64,000 nt of DNA from Triplophysa rosa (taxonomy: Eukaryota > Chordata > Actinopteri > Cypriniformes > Nemacheilidae), in contig NC_079891.1 in assembly GCF_024868665.1 (NCBI RefSeq), forward strand, positions 35,293,822 through 35,357,821, given 5' to 3'. Below, in pieces: positions 1-12,987 of this stretch (position 1 is the stretch's first letter; every line of letters starts with the position of its first letter). Both the position numbers and the translations under genes were made by a program. Below the pieces are notes generated by a model. That model searched no databases. It saw only the letters and a list, made by a program, of their open reading frames with translations, and was not told the DNA's origin.

Positions 1-2303
1 CATGAAGTATAAGTTAATTGTTGCTGAAACTGTTGTGTGCTCTCTGCTGATGCTGATGAACATCCTGCTCAGTCTGCTGCTGTATAAGACAAATAGAATA
101 AACTTCAGTAAGTCAACTGACTGAACAAACATGCATATGCAATATTACAACAAACCTCAGTTTTTATACTGCATTTACACAAGTTTACTTACATTAAGGT
201 AAATGTACATTAAAATAATAAATGCAACAGATATACAGTATTTTTCTTTAGTTTAAATGTGGCTTTTTAAACCTAATAGAGTTATCTAACGAAGACATAC
301 ACATTGCTAGTCATACAGTTAGTATGATAGTTTTCTAGCACATAGATTGCAGATAGGCCTATATAAAATAGGTACTGTAAAGCCCATCCTGTCCTCCCAT
401 TTATTTGAACCCATTACAGTTATAAAAGCATTAAATGGTTAATAAGGACACTTGACTGGATTAGCATTGGCGCTAACAAATTAACACGCAAACAGGGACG
501 GTTATTTTAACGTAACCTTTAACTTAACATATGCTACAACAATCATAATGCAAACGCGAACATAATTTGAAACTTACCGCTTGAACTTGTTAACTTAAAT
601 CCGGATGTTTCCTCCTGTCACCACAAAACTCTGTTCGTTTTCTTCGTGATATGACTTTAATCTGAAGTATTTCTGTGCGCATCTCTTGTGGATCAGAGCC
701 GCGCTTATCCGCTCATCACGTCTTATTGAGTCTATAAAAAGTTTCCGACTGACAACCTGTCAGACAGAGCATCAGTACCCGTTTGACCCGGTACGGCGGT
801 GGTACCGGGTCTTGTAATGGCCACCTATGTCTAATGTGTATGTGTTTAAGATGACGTATGTTGTGTATGCACGCGGCTCCTGCATTAGCGCGCGGAGAGT
901 TGGGCTTGGGACGCCGAGAGGTGAACAGGTGTGATGGTCGCTCTACCGCTGACAATGTGTGTACCTTTTTCTTTGTGACGGAACCGGAGGGTTTCCTCCC
1001 CCCGTTTCTACACCACTATAAAAGTGTGCGGGATGTTTAACCGATAGACTCGTGTCTTTCTTCCTCGGCTATGGCCATCTGTTCCATTCCGGGTAACATT
1101 GGCTTAAACTCTCTGGCCCGCCGTTACAGTCTTATGAAAATTAGGTACCGACAACTTTTTCATTTTTAGGTACCGACTTGGACCCGAAGTACCAGTACTT
1201 TTGACAACACTACCAGGTACTTGTCATTCTGACAAGTACAATAATAATAACATATATGAGAATATATTTACAAATGATTAAACCAAATTGAATGTTTGTC
1301 TTTTTTAAACTTTTTTCTTGCCTAAAAACCAAAAGTAAAAATGTTTTCCTTGCAGTAGGTTTGCATTTGTTAGAAATGGTTTAATAAAATATTTAAAATC
1401 AATACATAATACATGATATAATTTGCTCTTGAGGCAAGTAGCCATGTTAAAATCAGGATAATGTGCAGCCATTCGGTTGTCATCGCAAAAGAAACCCCTT
1501 CTGTGTGATACTTGTCTCCGCTTCAGTCCTTTATTCTATCATAAGCGGGCGCCTGTACTGTACAGTATCCCATACTTGCATTGGAATGTCTCCACAGTTA
1601 CTATGAAAAATAAGCCAAATCACTAATTGACCAGTGTGAATTTTCTAAATTCCTCAAAACAACGAACAATTTTCTAAGTCTGACTATCTATTATAAGTAA
1701 CTCGAGACAAGACATTTTTATACACCATGTAGACTGTAAATCATAAAAAAAAACAATGTGAAATGTAAACGTTATTGTGCTTTTTATTCAAAGAAGCTCC
1801 CTTTTGTTTATGTCTTGTCCTCTCCAATATGGCAGCATTGTTGAACCCATAACAGCAACAGGCCAAAGCCTTCAATGCGGTGTCTATTTATGTCTGTGAC
1901 TGCATGTACCCTTTGCTAACAGACTTCTGAAATGGCCCTTTGTGAAGAGAGAAATCCTAAAAAATGGTATCCTTTTCCCAAAGTGCCCAGTGACGGCACA
2001 AAAACAGTTTTAAATTTGACCAAAATGTGCTTGAAAAAGTCCTTGAAAGTCCTTGAATTTGGTGTTGATGAAAGTGTGGGAACCCTGCGTTGTAAAATAA
2101 AATCTAGAACGTTTACGCCTCATCAGCTCTGTCCTTCCAAAACAACAAAAAAACTAGTTCAAGTCTCGAATGATCGCTTTGAATGTCAAATCCTCAGAGA
2201 ATGTCTTTACAGATCAGCACAACGTGAAACTATAAAATGAGACTTTCACAGAAAGAGAACGCGTCCGGGATGATTATTTAAGCATGTTTGTGTCCACACA
2301 CAG
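1..2303. other. Non-coding sequence left of the first visible fubp3 exon
   Basis: No fubp3 exon is recognisable here; KH1 and KH2 of that gene must lie left of the window, so this is probably fubp3 intron. Around 700-1200 the sequence is richer in GC and has short GGTACC-containing repeats and two TATA-like stretches (near 735 and 1015), which looks like an unclassified repeat or promoter-like segment. Around 2020-2090 lies a relic resembling fish hAT-type repeats (a 'gtgtgggaaccctg' end). The small open frames here have no recognisable protein character. Confidence 0.5.
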
Positions 2304-5300
2304 GTGGCCGTGCCCAGGTTTGCGGTGGGCATCGTCATCGGCAGAAACGGAGAGATGATTAAGAAGATCCAGAATGATGCCGGTGTCAGGATCCAGTTCA
2401 AACCAGGTCAGAAGCTTTCTAAACGGTTGTGATGCGTTTCTGTACTCGTCGGCGTGTTGGTTTCAGTCGGGTCATGTTGGGACACTCTCACATCACACAA
2501 ATCTCTTAAGACGGAGATGAGTGAAGTGTTAAGGAGATTAGAGCGATTCATCTACTCTTCCATCACGTGTGTTTACACATTCACTTTCTGATGTAATCCC
2601 TCATTTGATTTAAGAATCAGAGTTTGCAGAATTATGCTTTGAATTTGAACATAATAAATTAAATTGCACGTCTGCAAGTTTATTTTGTAATATGTTTGCT
2701 TTTAATATAAATGACACATAAACTGAAAATCAGTGTTTGAAATGTCATCTAGAAAAAATGATGTGATGCGTTGTATTTCACGATGAAGAAGAGTTAATAA
2801 CCTAGAATGCTTTGATTTGATTTACTTTCAATAAAACAAGGTTACCAGGTTAAATATAACGATCTGTTTAATTGCTGGCTGAAGTCATTTTGCGAACTTG
2901 GTGTGAACTTGGTTTTGAGAAAGTTTGATTGAAGGCTTGTCCACACCTGGACGATAATCGCACGCACTTATCGCCGACGTTTAACGCCTCGTGACTAAAC
3001 TAAGGTCGCCAATGTGAGTGAGCACAAAGATGATGCTTTTACACCTGGCGTTTTGCGCATTTTATTATTGGTTTGACGCGCTGCGTTAAAAACTGTCCGA
3101 TCAATGAGATTGCCGCTTTTGTTCACGTGCCTGGAGCCGCTGAAGTTACTGTAAAACTCGGCCTGGTGGCGCTCAAGCACAAAACGGTCTTGCCGAGCGC
3201 ACATTGATACCAACGACGAAGAAGGAAGTAAGTAGCGACATCAGAGATACTCTTATTATAGAGATGGGAGGGTCTTTAATACTTACAATTGGAGAACCTG
3301 TAACGGCTAACAAAACCCATTGACATCCATTCAAAAAAACTAGCATCCGGTCTCCTTTCCTGCGTTACGTTGAAGCCAGGGCGTTAGCATTAGCTGTTAC
3401 GTTTTTTTGCCTAATGTTTGCAGGCTTTCCTTTTAAAAGGGCTTTGGCGACATGCATGGAGGCAAGATTAATTCTTCCGTGTGACAAGAGAAGGTTAGAA
3501 GCATAAAGTTGCGCAGCGCCACCTTGTGTACTAGAGTGTTTCTGTGTTAGCGTCATCTATGTTAGGGAGAGAATTTGCACGTTCACTCGGCTCATCGACA
3601 ATGAAAATCAGTTGGGTACGAACGTGTAAAATGCTGACGATAAGCGCGCACGATTATCGTCCCGGTGTGGACAAGCTTTTAGGTTAAGAAAACATGTACT
3701 TCACAGTAGGGTGTAAATAGACACAAAATATTTTAAAAAGATATTATTATAAATAGATAATATCGATTACATTAAATAGATATTATTTGAAATGAATGTT
3801 TTTATTTTTTGTTTGTTATATTTTATGAAATGTATGTTTGACTGATGTAGTTCAGTTTGAAATTCTATTCTATTGATTCAATTCTTAAATTTTAAATTCA
3901 GCCAGATTCTCTTTTAGAATCATTGAATAAAATCAAAGTTGTACCTTTGCGCCATATTTCAGTGTTTCTGTGTGTGTTGTGTGTTTCAGATGATGGGATC
4001 AGTCCGGAGCGAATGGCTCAGGTGATGGGTCAGCCTGAACGATGTCAGCACGCCGTTCACCTCATCAACGAGCTGGTCCACACAGCACAGGTACACACAC
4101 TTCCTTTCATACACACGACACATGACAGTTTTTGTGTTTCATAGTTTCGTGTGTATTAAACAGAGAGCATGTGAAGAGGAATTGTGTGTGATGTTTGCTC
4201 TCTTCAGGAGCGAGATGGTTTTGGAGGTCAGCTGGGGTCGAGAGGTCGTGGCAGAGGTCGTGGGGATTGGAGCATGGGCACACCTGGAGGTTTACAGGAG
4301 GTCACCTACACAATACCTGCTGATAAATGTGGACTTGTTATCGGGAAAGGTCAGAACCTGATCAATCTTGAATTTCATCAGAAACATATCAACACAACAA
4401 ACCCATTCCAGACTCAATGTTTTTGATATGATGCTCATGATTATGTGAGTTTTGTGTCAATTTGAAGCACACTTTTGTTGTTTAGATTTCTATTCTGTGT
4501 GTAAAAGTAGTGTAGGCAACTCTTTNACATGTTCCAGTTCGTTCAATTCCATTTGACTCAATTGACTCGTTAAGTAGGGCGTATTCATTCAGTTCATTCA
4601 ACCAATGAAACGCTCTGACAGGGCTCACACTCAAAGGCTATTGGCTCATGGCATGCCTATTTGAAGAAAGAGCGCACTGTCTTTGCTTGAGACAGCAATG
4701 AATGAGAATAGCTTTCAAAAAGACATATTATATAAATTGTATTACATTTCTTTAGTCATGCAAACATGTTACATATTTGGTTGGAATGTACAGTTTGACT
4801 CACTTCATCACTTCTATAATCAGTAGAGGACAGCGCTGGTTTCTTTTGGCTGACTCTATGTTGCATTTCACGTTATGCAGCAGCTCGTGTTAAGTTAACA
4901 TGGCATATAAAACCTTTGAGCTTGCCTTCGTAATGTGTTTCGGGGTGACTCGCCTGCAGTCGCGCTTCAAGTTTGCGGCGTTTTACCGGCGATCGTGAAG
5001 AAAATAAGACGCTTTGTAACCCGCGTGGAGACACAGAATACATGTGTGTGCTTCCCCTTCTCCCAGAGACTTCTCTCTGCCGTTTATATGAGATAAGCAG
5101 CACATGCGCGCAATCTGATGTCCGCCAGGTGGGACAAGAATATTTTCGTCTCGTTTTTATTAGTTGACGAAAATGTCAGTATATTTTTATTACAGTTTTC
5201 GTTATAATGCATTCATTTTTATTTAGTTATCGTCTCGTTTTCGTCAGTGAAAACATGTCGTTAACGAATACTTTTCGTCATAGTTTTCGTTAACGAAATT

Positions 5301-8300
5301 AACACTGGTGTGATGTTTGCTCTCTTCAGGAGCGAGATGGTTTTGGAGGTCAGCTGGGGTCGAGAGGTCGTGGCAGAGGTCGTGGGGATTGGAGCATGGG
5401 CACACCTGGAGGTTTACAGGAGGTCACCTACACAATACCTGCTGATAAATGTGGACTTGTTATCGGGAAAGGTCAGAACCTGATCAATCTTGAATTTCAT
5501 CAGAAACATATCAACACAACAAACCCATTCCAGACTCAATGTTTTTGATATGATGCTCATGATTATGTGAGTTTTGTGTCAATTTGAAGCACACTTTTGT
5601 TGTTTAGATTTCTATTCTGTGTGTAAAAGTAGTGTAGGCAACTCTTTTAAATGCATTTGAATGAAGCGTACAGCACTGGGTGGTCTCAGACTTTCACTTC
5701 TGCCTTCTGTCACTTTGCTTTTGTTTGTCTGGTGATTAATATCTTCACAGCCATTGGCTCTGATGTTGACCTTCTGCGTTTCAATGCAAGATTTAAGGAT
5801 AAATGACATCATCATCAGTTAATACAAAGTATTTCATGTTGGATTGTATAACGTTCACCTTTTTAAAGTCCCAGTGATTTTCATGACATCTTGCAGCGTT
5901 TACAGTAAATAGTTGATCAATGTGGGTCGTTCTCTTTTTAAAGTTCGTGTGTCCTCATAATCTTCAGATAAAACCTTAAAATGCCCTTCCGCCCTGTAAT
6001 GACTATCCATTTTAAATGACGAATGTTAAATGGCTTGGGCAGAGCATCCGTTAGCTCCTCCCCTTCAACTGTCAGTCTGGTGCCAGTTCTATTTCAAAAT
6101 GCAACGGCTGTTTTTACACATCCAATCAAATTGCAGAGAAAGACGAAAGCCACGCCCACGATTTTTCTCATTTGAAATTCCATTTCACTCGGATATTAGT
6201 CAAAATACGGAAGTAAAAACTTTCGCTTCACGGGGACTTTAAAGAACATGGTAATCCATAATGCATAAATGTTTAATTTCAGATTAATGTTATGTCGTGT
6301 ACTCGTGTCATTTTTATATGTTAATTCTGTTTTTATAAATGATAGATTTAACATTTAGTGCAATGATCAAAGAGGCTACATTAAATAAAAATGATGTTAA
6401 TAGAGATGCATAAAGTCGTGTAAAAGGACGAAAACTATAAAGACGAAGTTTTAAAATTCGTTCTTGCCAAAAGAATTGCAAAAAATGGTCCATAGTGCAA
6501 CTATTATAATACAGAAGAATAATATTGTTGCGATCCCTTTAGAGCTACTTTTTTTCTAGCTGGTGAATGATAAAACATCTCAAAATCCATTAGAGTTTTA
6601 AGGGCTTGTACATTTAAAATGTGAAACTGCAGCATACAAGCTAAAAAACAACAACGTTATCGTCCGCTGGTGTGGACGCTCATAGTAATTGTTGTTCTTG
6701 GTGTGATAGACCTATATAAATATAAAAGCCAAACATTGACAAAGAAGAGCTGTTGATATTGAGCAGGTGTTTAGGGAAGGGTAGTCTGAATTGAGCATTA
6801 ATGCAGGACTTTCATTTGTTTGACATTAGTTTAATGGCTCGGCTTCAGTCAATCGGCTCTGCCACCGTGTTAAAGAGAGGCAAAGTTTTAGATGAGCATT
6901 TCCAGCCCAGGTCAACTGAGGTCATGTCACCCACAAACGTCTCACACGTGCGATTGATGTTCAGACACACCCCGGCTAACCTTACCAGGATCTGTGAAAA
7001 AAATTACATTTAGAAGATTTTTTTTTTACTTTGGACTTGAGAATTGTGTTTTTTTATCTCCTCAGGTGGTGAAACCATCAAGAACATCAACCAGCAGTCC
7101 GGAGCTCATGTGGAGCTTCAGAGAAATCCTCCTCCCAACACCGACCCCAACGTCCGCGTCTTCTCCATCCGGGGATCCCCTCAGCAGATGGAGATGGCCA
7201 GACAACTGATAGACGACAAGATCGGGGTGGGTGATCGACATAATCCACTATTCCTCTCTCTTTGCCACAACTAAACCATCATGTTTGTTTTTTGTCTGAT
7301 GGTTTGTGTTTGTTCTCCTGTTGATGTAGGCCAATGGAATGGGAGGAAACAGCAGTTTTGGACTCAGTCCTTTCACCCAAGGACCAGCGACTCCTCATCA
7401 GAAGTGAGCATCAAACACCTCCTCTATTTGGTTCTCGTTTGCGGTGAATACGTTTGTTAGATGATGCTGTGGTGTTGTGTGTTTCAGCGGTCCTCAGACG
7501 TTCATGACCGGAGGATGGGGTACCGCATACCAGACGTGGCAGCCTCAGGGCCAGCAGGACCCCAGTAAGTCACTCGTCTTCATACGCTCAGCTGTCTTTC
7601 TCCTAAAGACTGTTGTTTCCCTTCAGTTTGACTTGATTTTGGTGATTTCAGGTCACAATGGATCCCAGACCGGTCAGATGGACTACTCCAAAGCTTGGGA
7701 ACAGTATTATAAAAAGCTAGGCAAGTGTTTTCCAAGTGAAGGAGAATACGTAGTTTTTTGATGTACGCACATCATCAGGGTGTGGGTGAGGATAGGATGC
7801 AGCAGTTTTCGATTTAGCGGCCCGTGATGCTTGGCGTTTGGGTTTAGGAGTGCGTCATGCTAGAGAAGTGTGATTGGATATTTAGATACTACATAGCAGG
7901 TGAAAATGAGTGCGAGTCACGAATAGTTTGTCCGAAACCTCAGTATGCACAAAACAGTAGGCGAGAAAGACCCGGATGGTCTACTGCTTCCGTCGAGTTT
8001 TTTAAATGCAAGTACTTAATTTCTCGTGAGTAAATTACGTTTGTACCGATGCCCAGGTACAGGTTGATGTTAAAGGAGCAGTTGGTAAAGTCCACCGCTG
8101 GAGGGCGCACATTCAAAACAGATGTGTTTGAAACAACAACAACAACGGCGTAGCTTGATGACGCAGTGAAGGAGCATGGAATAATGGCAACTGTCGTCTT
8201 CAACTCCACCACTAATAATCAATCAGACATGAATGAGAAATCACATTTATGGATGATGTAACGTAGTAAAGTTTTTTTAAACGTTGCGTTTAGGGATGTA

Positions 8301-9890
8301 ACGATTCACCGTGAGCCAGTTGAAAATCGATTATAATATTTGACGATCCGGTTGAAATTATATTTGAATCGCAATACATATTTTAAACCGCAGGAGGCAC
8401 TGTGTTTACTGCATACTTGGTAAACGTGGATATGCTGATATTTCTTAAATGTAAAAAGTCCTAGAAAAGCACAGGCAAAGTTTTTTTTATTTGATTTGGA
8501 ATTTGTTTTGTTATTTGACATAAAATATGCTTTTATTTAACAAAGAAATGTGCAGCATTTGAGAAATAATAAAAGGGCAGCTGTTCATGTCTAATTTGTC
8601 TCAATTCATTTTGTAAAAATGAATCGTATCGTGAGATCAGTATCGTGAATCGCATCGCATCTAGTAGCATTTGATGACATGACTTTATTTCATGATAATG
8701 AATTTGACGCATTAAACGTAATTCATCAAATTATTGTATTACTATTTAGTCAGGTTATCTAAAAACGATTAAATATATACATGACAATATATAAGTGACA
8801 CTTCGTCCACGAGACTGTGTTGTCATGGTTTCTACGGCAGTAAAAGCGAAAACCGCGGGTAACGCCAGAGACCGTGTTATTAGGGAGATGCAAGGTCTGG
8901 AGAAAGCGTAACGGCTCACACGAATCACGTGAGGCACCTCAGCCAATCATATAACAGCCTCCTTTCCTGCATTCCACTGACGGTTGCAGGCTCTCCATCG
9001 AGTGTCTTTGGTAACACGGATATGACGTCATTGACAGGCGACTGCCAGACACGGCCCGTGTCACTGGTTAAAAATGTCACAGCATTCGATTTCAGACGCA
9101 GAACATCAGTATATTTTCTGTTATTTCATTTCTTGTGCTCAGGGGTCTTTGGGACCCACAGGTCCACATGGAAAAACGTTACATTTAGCAAACCGAAGCT
9201 CCAAACGTTTCTCCAAGTCATTGACCGGCAGTTCAAAGGTCATTCTGAATGCAGTCGTACTGAATCCAGTACATCATCCACAAATATTGAACTGTAATAT
9301 GTCTTTGTTATTTTCTTGTTTTTTCCTCAAATGTTTCTAATCTTCAGCGTATTCAGACCAGCTTCACAGACGTCACCAAATGAGTTTTTGTTGTTCGACT
9401 CGACCCAAACGGACCTTCACAGGCCGCTGGTGAAAATGCCAGAGGTCAAACAGAATCCCGAGTTATGCCTTGTGGTTTTAGGACTTTTTTGTGATGTTCC
9501 TGGCGTTCTGTGCAGGTCAACAGAGCCAGGCCCAGAGCAGCGGTCCGGATTACAGCAAAGCCTGGGAGGAGTTTTACAAGAAACAGAGTAAGAAAACATC
9601 CGCCCTCACTGTCTCACCCCCCATCTCTCCACGTGACTCTCATCTGGCTCATTTCTGTGTGTTCAGCTCAAGCGGCCGGTCCCGGATCTCAGCAGAGCTC
9701 TCAACCGGACTACACCGCCGCCTGGGCGGAGTACTACAGACAGCAGGGGGCGTATTACAACCAGGGACAGACGCAGGCTCCCGGCCTCCCGGTAAACACG
9801 CGCACACATCATGACACATTCCTGAAGCGTGACTTTATTGCTGGATGACACATGAAATGATGGTTTTCCTCTGTCCCGTAGGATCATTAA
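2304..9890 (+). CDS. fubp3: Far upstream element-binding protein 3 (3' part of gene)
   Basis: FUBP-family proteins bind single-stranded DNA/RNA through four KH domains and act in transcription and mRNA control. Ten coding exons are visible: 2304-2406, 3990-4090, 4208-4349 (duplicated at 5330-5471), 7066-7226, 7330-7403, 7488-7564, 7652-7720, 9516-9587, 9667-9791 and 9882-9890. All phases join when one copy of the third exon is used, giving about 310 residues. KH3 has the loop GRNG ([16 protein letters not shown]), followed by an [10 protein letters not shown] linker, KH4 with GKGG ([14 protein letters not shown]), then a Gly/Gln/Pro-rich tail with three tyrosine motifs ([37 protein letters not shown]). 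The tail resembles FUBP3 more than FUBP1 or KHSRP, and prdm12 next door agrees with the human FUBP3 locus. The 5' end is outside the window. The intron after 7720 uses a GC donor. Confidence 0.93.
2933..3680. mobile_element. MITE with long terminal inverted repeats in fubp3 intron
   Basis: The left end reads ggcttgtccacacctggacg and the right end is its near reverse complement (ggtgtggacaagctttt). The similarity continues inward for about 50 bp (acgataatcg...cttatcg). No transposase frame is present, so this is a non-autonomous DNA transposon. A fragment with the same 'ttatcgtc...ggtgtggac' end appears near 6657-6680. Confidence 0.75.
4186..4525 (+). repeat. First copy of a 340-bp exact duplication carrying a fubp3 exon
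   Basis: Positions 4186-4525 read the same as 5308-5647 (offset 1122). The block contains the acceptor, the whole 142-nt exon that starts KH4, its donor and about 176 bp of the next intron. It ends directly at the single N at 4526. Confidence 0.93.
4527..5307. mobile_element. hAT-type element with an intact right terminus, left end lost at an N
   Basis: The right end is ttcgttaacgaaattaacactg, closing with the CACTG typical of hAT termini, preceded by several 'ttttcgt...acgaaaa' motifs common in fish hAT MITEs. The matching CAGTG left end is not seen; the segment starts right after the N at 4526. The duplicated block begins at the next base (5308). Confidence 0.65.
5308..5647 (+). repeat. 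Second copy of the 340-bp exact duplication carrying a fubp3 exon
   Basis: Same as 4186-4525, with exon 5330-5471. The exon is 142 nt (not a multiple of 3), so using both copies in one mRNA would break the frame. After 5647 the sequence runs on into ordinary intron, whereas copy one stops at the N. Confidence 0.93.
5865..6242 (+). mobile_element. MITE with 'aaagtccc' ends (copy 1)
   Basis: It begins aaagtcccagtgatttt and ends cttcacggggacttta, an inverted pair. A related copy in opposite orientation lies at 57154-57552, sharing internal stretches (cgttagctcctccccttcaac; agacgaaagccacgccca). Confidence 0.75.
8292..8665. mobile_element. Dispersed repeat with 'gtaacgattcaccgtg' start (copy 1)
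   Basis: It shares long stretches with 28694-29100 (for example ggtaaacgtggatatgctga), and closes with 'cgtatcgtgag...gtatcgtgaatcg' motifs seen in many fish MITEs. No coding capacity. It sits in the long fubp3 intron 7721-9515. Confidence 0.7.
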
Positions 9891-11640
9891 ATCGAACGAC
9901 TACAGGTCCTTTAGTTGAAGATTTTTGAATCGCCGCGAGGAGGATGATACAGACCTTTTGTAACAGAGGTTTCTAGATTTGCAACGCCTTGAAGACTTTT
10001 ACTTTTTTTCTTAGTGAGAAACACTAGCTGTAGAATGACTTATATGATTTAAAAAAAATAAAAAATAAAGCGAGCGAGAGAGAGAGAGAGAGCTATTTCT
10101 AAATCAGGACGTAAAATTGTTACTAAATACTTGTGTACACCATTATTTGAATGGGCAATTTCCGGGATCTTTTTTGGATCGTTTCAGAGTCGGGTTTGTT
10201 TTCTATATACTTCCTTTTTAATTCAATGATTATTGTCAAAACGAACCCGGGAGTTGTGACATTTCATCATCGATCGCGCAATATAATCTCTTATTTTTCT
10301 AGTCCTGTTGCAATAAACCGATTGTGGGCTTAGCAGTCTTGACTACGTTATGGTTTGGTTTTGTCATGAGATGTTTTAAGAATGTGTACAAAAATATGTT
10401 TTCTTTTTCTTTTACACAGCGCATTTTAATTCAGTGATATAAAACTGTGATGATGTTTTTGTTACAGAAAATATATTCTTTTGTTACGCGAAATATAAAA
10501 GCGACGTTGGCAGTCGGTTCCTGATGTAATTTCTCGTGTTCTCTTTTTTTTTTCCGGTTGTCGTTGTATTGTACTCTGCTTCAAAACAAAGGTGCAATAT
10601 CTTATTTCAGTTTTTTTGAAACAAAGACGGTCTTCTCTAATATTTTGACAACTTTGTAGATCTTAGAGGTATTTTTTTTAGACGTATGGATAATTTTTTA
10701 TTACAGTGATTTGACGCGGGGGGGGGGTTCGGGGGGGTCGGTCGGTCGTGGTCTTGCTCGTATTGTGAGATTGTGAGATTTTTTTTCGCTGTCTTGTAAA
10801 ACTATGTATGTATGCTCAGAGACTTGACTAAATACTTTATTTAAAATATATATATATATAATTAAATCAAAGACTTTTTTGTCCTTCATCTTACAGGAAA
10901 ACTGTCCCTGTTTTCTGTTTTCATATACTGAAATTTGTCAAAGATTGTGAATGTGTCATTTGAAATTAGATGTTGCATCTTGCTGTGAGATGAGAGAGGT
11001 TTTATGTATGTTCTTTAAACTTTCAAGCGTTCGAGACTGCTAAGCCCGTGAGAGCCTACCTGTGTATTAATCGTAGTTTTTTATAAGTATTCAAAGATCA
11101 ACATTCTGTCTTATTTGGTACCACGCAGCAGTTTCTCTGAAGCCCCGAGCAGTACACACTGTGGACGTCTGTACGGTCCCCATCCAGTAACTTTTTAATG
11201 ATGATTTTTGTTTCTTTCTACTCTGTGTGATCTAATATATGTATGATTGATTAGTTACAAATTGAACTAGTATTAACTTCATTGCTTAATGAAAAGGGAT
11301 ATTATAATTTCAAAATGTTTAATTTTAGTGTTTTCTTTTCTTCCTCATGTGTACAGGTAACTCGTGTATTAAAAATATCAAAAGATGACACATTTTTTGT
11401 TTTCCTTTGCTTTGGATTGCCTTTTGGTTTCATGTCTTTTGTGATTCTCGTTTTGAATATCGACACTGAATGCTTCTTCTCTTTGGACGGCGACTTCTGT
11501 GACTCTTGTTTTGCTTCTAAATGATTTCTGGTGTGTATAGAAGAAATCTCTTTTTTTTATGGCACTTTATAACCTTTAATGTCTGAAACAAATGGCCTGC
11601 AAGTTAAATGTGGTCAAATGTAGTTCATTTAAAGAGAGAT
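9891..11640 (+). other. fubp3 3' UTR and downstream sequence
   Basis: T-rich unique sequence after the stop at 9890. Overlapping AATAAA hexamers at 10057-10062 and 10064-10069 lie about 170 bp downstream and a further one is at 10312-10317; the first pair is the best candidate for a short 3' UTR. A GA run (10072-10092), a G run (10718-10737) and a TA run (10848-10860) are present. No gene is seen. Confidence 0.55.
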
Positions 11641-11759
11641 CGATTGATAAAATATTCAATTAAAACCGCGATCTGTAAAGTTCGGCTCTCTGGCACCATC
11701 TCTGGTGAAACACAAAATTGCAAGTGACTATTCTGCACATGGTACCCAACAGTTTAAAC

Positions 11760-12056
11760 CAGTGGTTCTCAAACTTTTTCGTTGTAAGGCCCCCTTTCTG
11801 TTAAGTGCATCGCTTTGCGACCCCCCATATAAAGACGTATAATCTTAAACTTAGAATTTTAATTAAACCAAAAACATTCAGTTATATAATGCTGAAACCT
11901 CAATTCTTTTGGTTGGTGGTGTCATTTTTCTGATGTTTGATTGCATAAAATCTATGATAAATTTCTATATTTCATAAAATGCCACAAAATCTGTGGACCC
12001 CTGGATCCATCTTGGGGCCCCCCAGGGGGCCACGGCCCCCAGTTTGAGAACCACTG
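11760..12056. mobile_element. hAT-type MITE with target site duplication
   Basis: Terminal inverted repeats cagtggttctcaaact and agtttgagaaccactg bound a 297-bp element. It is flanked by an 8-bp direct repeat, gtttaaac (11752-11759) and gtttaaag (12057-12064), one mismatch, as expected for hAT insertion. No transposase frame. Confidence 0.9.
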
Positions 12057-12920
12057 GTTTAAAGATGGGGTTTCTGCCAATCTCATATTAATATCAAGTA
12101 CCTATACAGCAGTATTGCATACTTTGTATCTTCAAGCGAGTATTTAGTTTGATCAAATTTATAAAAGAGAGATACAGCTTTACGATTATTTCTGGAGAAA
12201 GGTGAGCTGCTGAAGGCGGGCAGGGGGACGGAACTATTTAAGCAGGGGCCACACCTAAAGATCTTATACGAGTTTTAAACTGTGAGAGATCACAAACATG
12301 AGGAGAAAGAAAATCCTAGATTTATTCGTGTGCTCAATGTGTGGTGCACCGTGATGTGACGAAGAAAGCCGTGACTGTGAACACAGGAAATCTTGCAAAT
12401 TCTCTCGAGATTGCAGAACAAGGTTTTTATTATTTCACAGTAAGTTTATTATATATGTGTTCAATATAAGTATGTACATATAACTTTTTATGTGATTTAA
12501 AAAATATTTATTGTTAAGAAATTGCTCAAGCAGCGTCGTCTAAGGCATTTGAGATGGCACAGCACTAGATATCATTTTATTGCAACTAAAATATTGTTGT
12601 ATTTATGTCTTCACAGTAAGTAAAAAAGAATATTAATACAGTTTTGTAAAAAATAGCTGCTAGGAGGAGTTGATGTACTTGATCAGGGACGGATTTTGGT
12701 TTCTTTTTGCAAAGTTACAGATTGCAGCTTTAAGCTTTGCATGGAAACTCTCTTCATCGTCTGTGTGCATAGGCCTGTATTTAAAAAAATTGAATAGAAA
12801 TAGAATTTGTGATTAGAATTTAATTGCTTTTAAATCAATAACCAGTTTATCTGTTAATATATGTCTAAAGAGTCATTACACAATATCCTAGCTATCTACA
12901 TCTCTGATTTTGAATCGAAG

Positions 12921-12987
12921 ATTGTGTGTGTGTGTGTGTGTGTGTGCGTGCGTGCGCGTGCGAGAGAGAGAGAGAGAGAGAGAGAGA
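12921..12987. repeat. (TG)n(CG)n(GA)n compound microsatellite
   Basis: Continuous TG repeats, then GCGTGCGTGCGCG, then (GA)n. Open frames crossing it on either strand are low-complexity artefacts. Confidence 0.95.

Noticed and set aside
1932..2240. Possible 102-residue gene upstream of fubp3 KH3
   Set aside because: Part of it matches a common fish transposon end, no domain is visible, and it is not in frame with the fubp3 exon.
2304..9890. fubp1 or khsrp
   Set aside because: The segment after KH4 and the spacing of the tyrosine motifs fit FUBP3, and prdm12 is the known FUBP3 neighbour.
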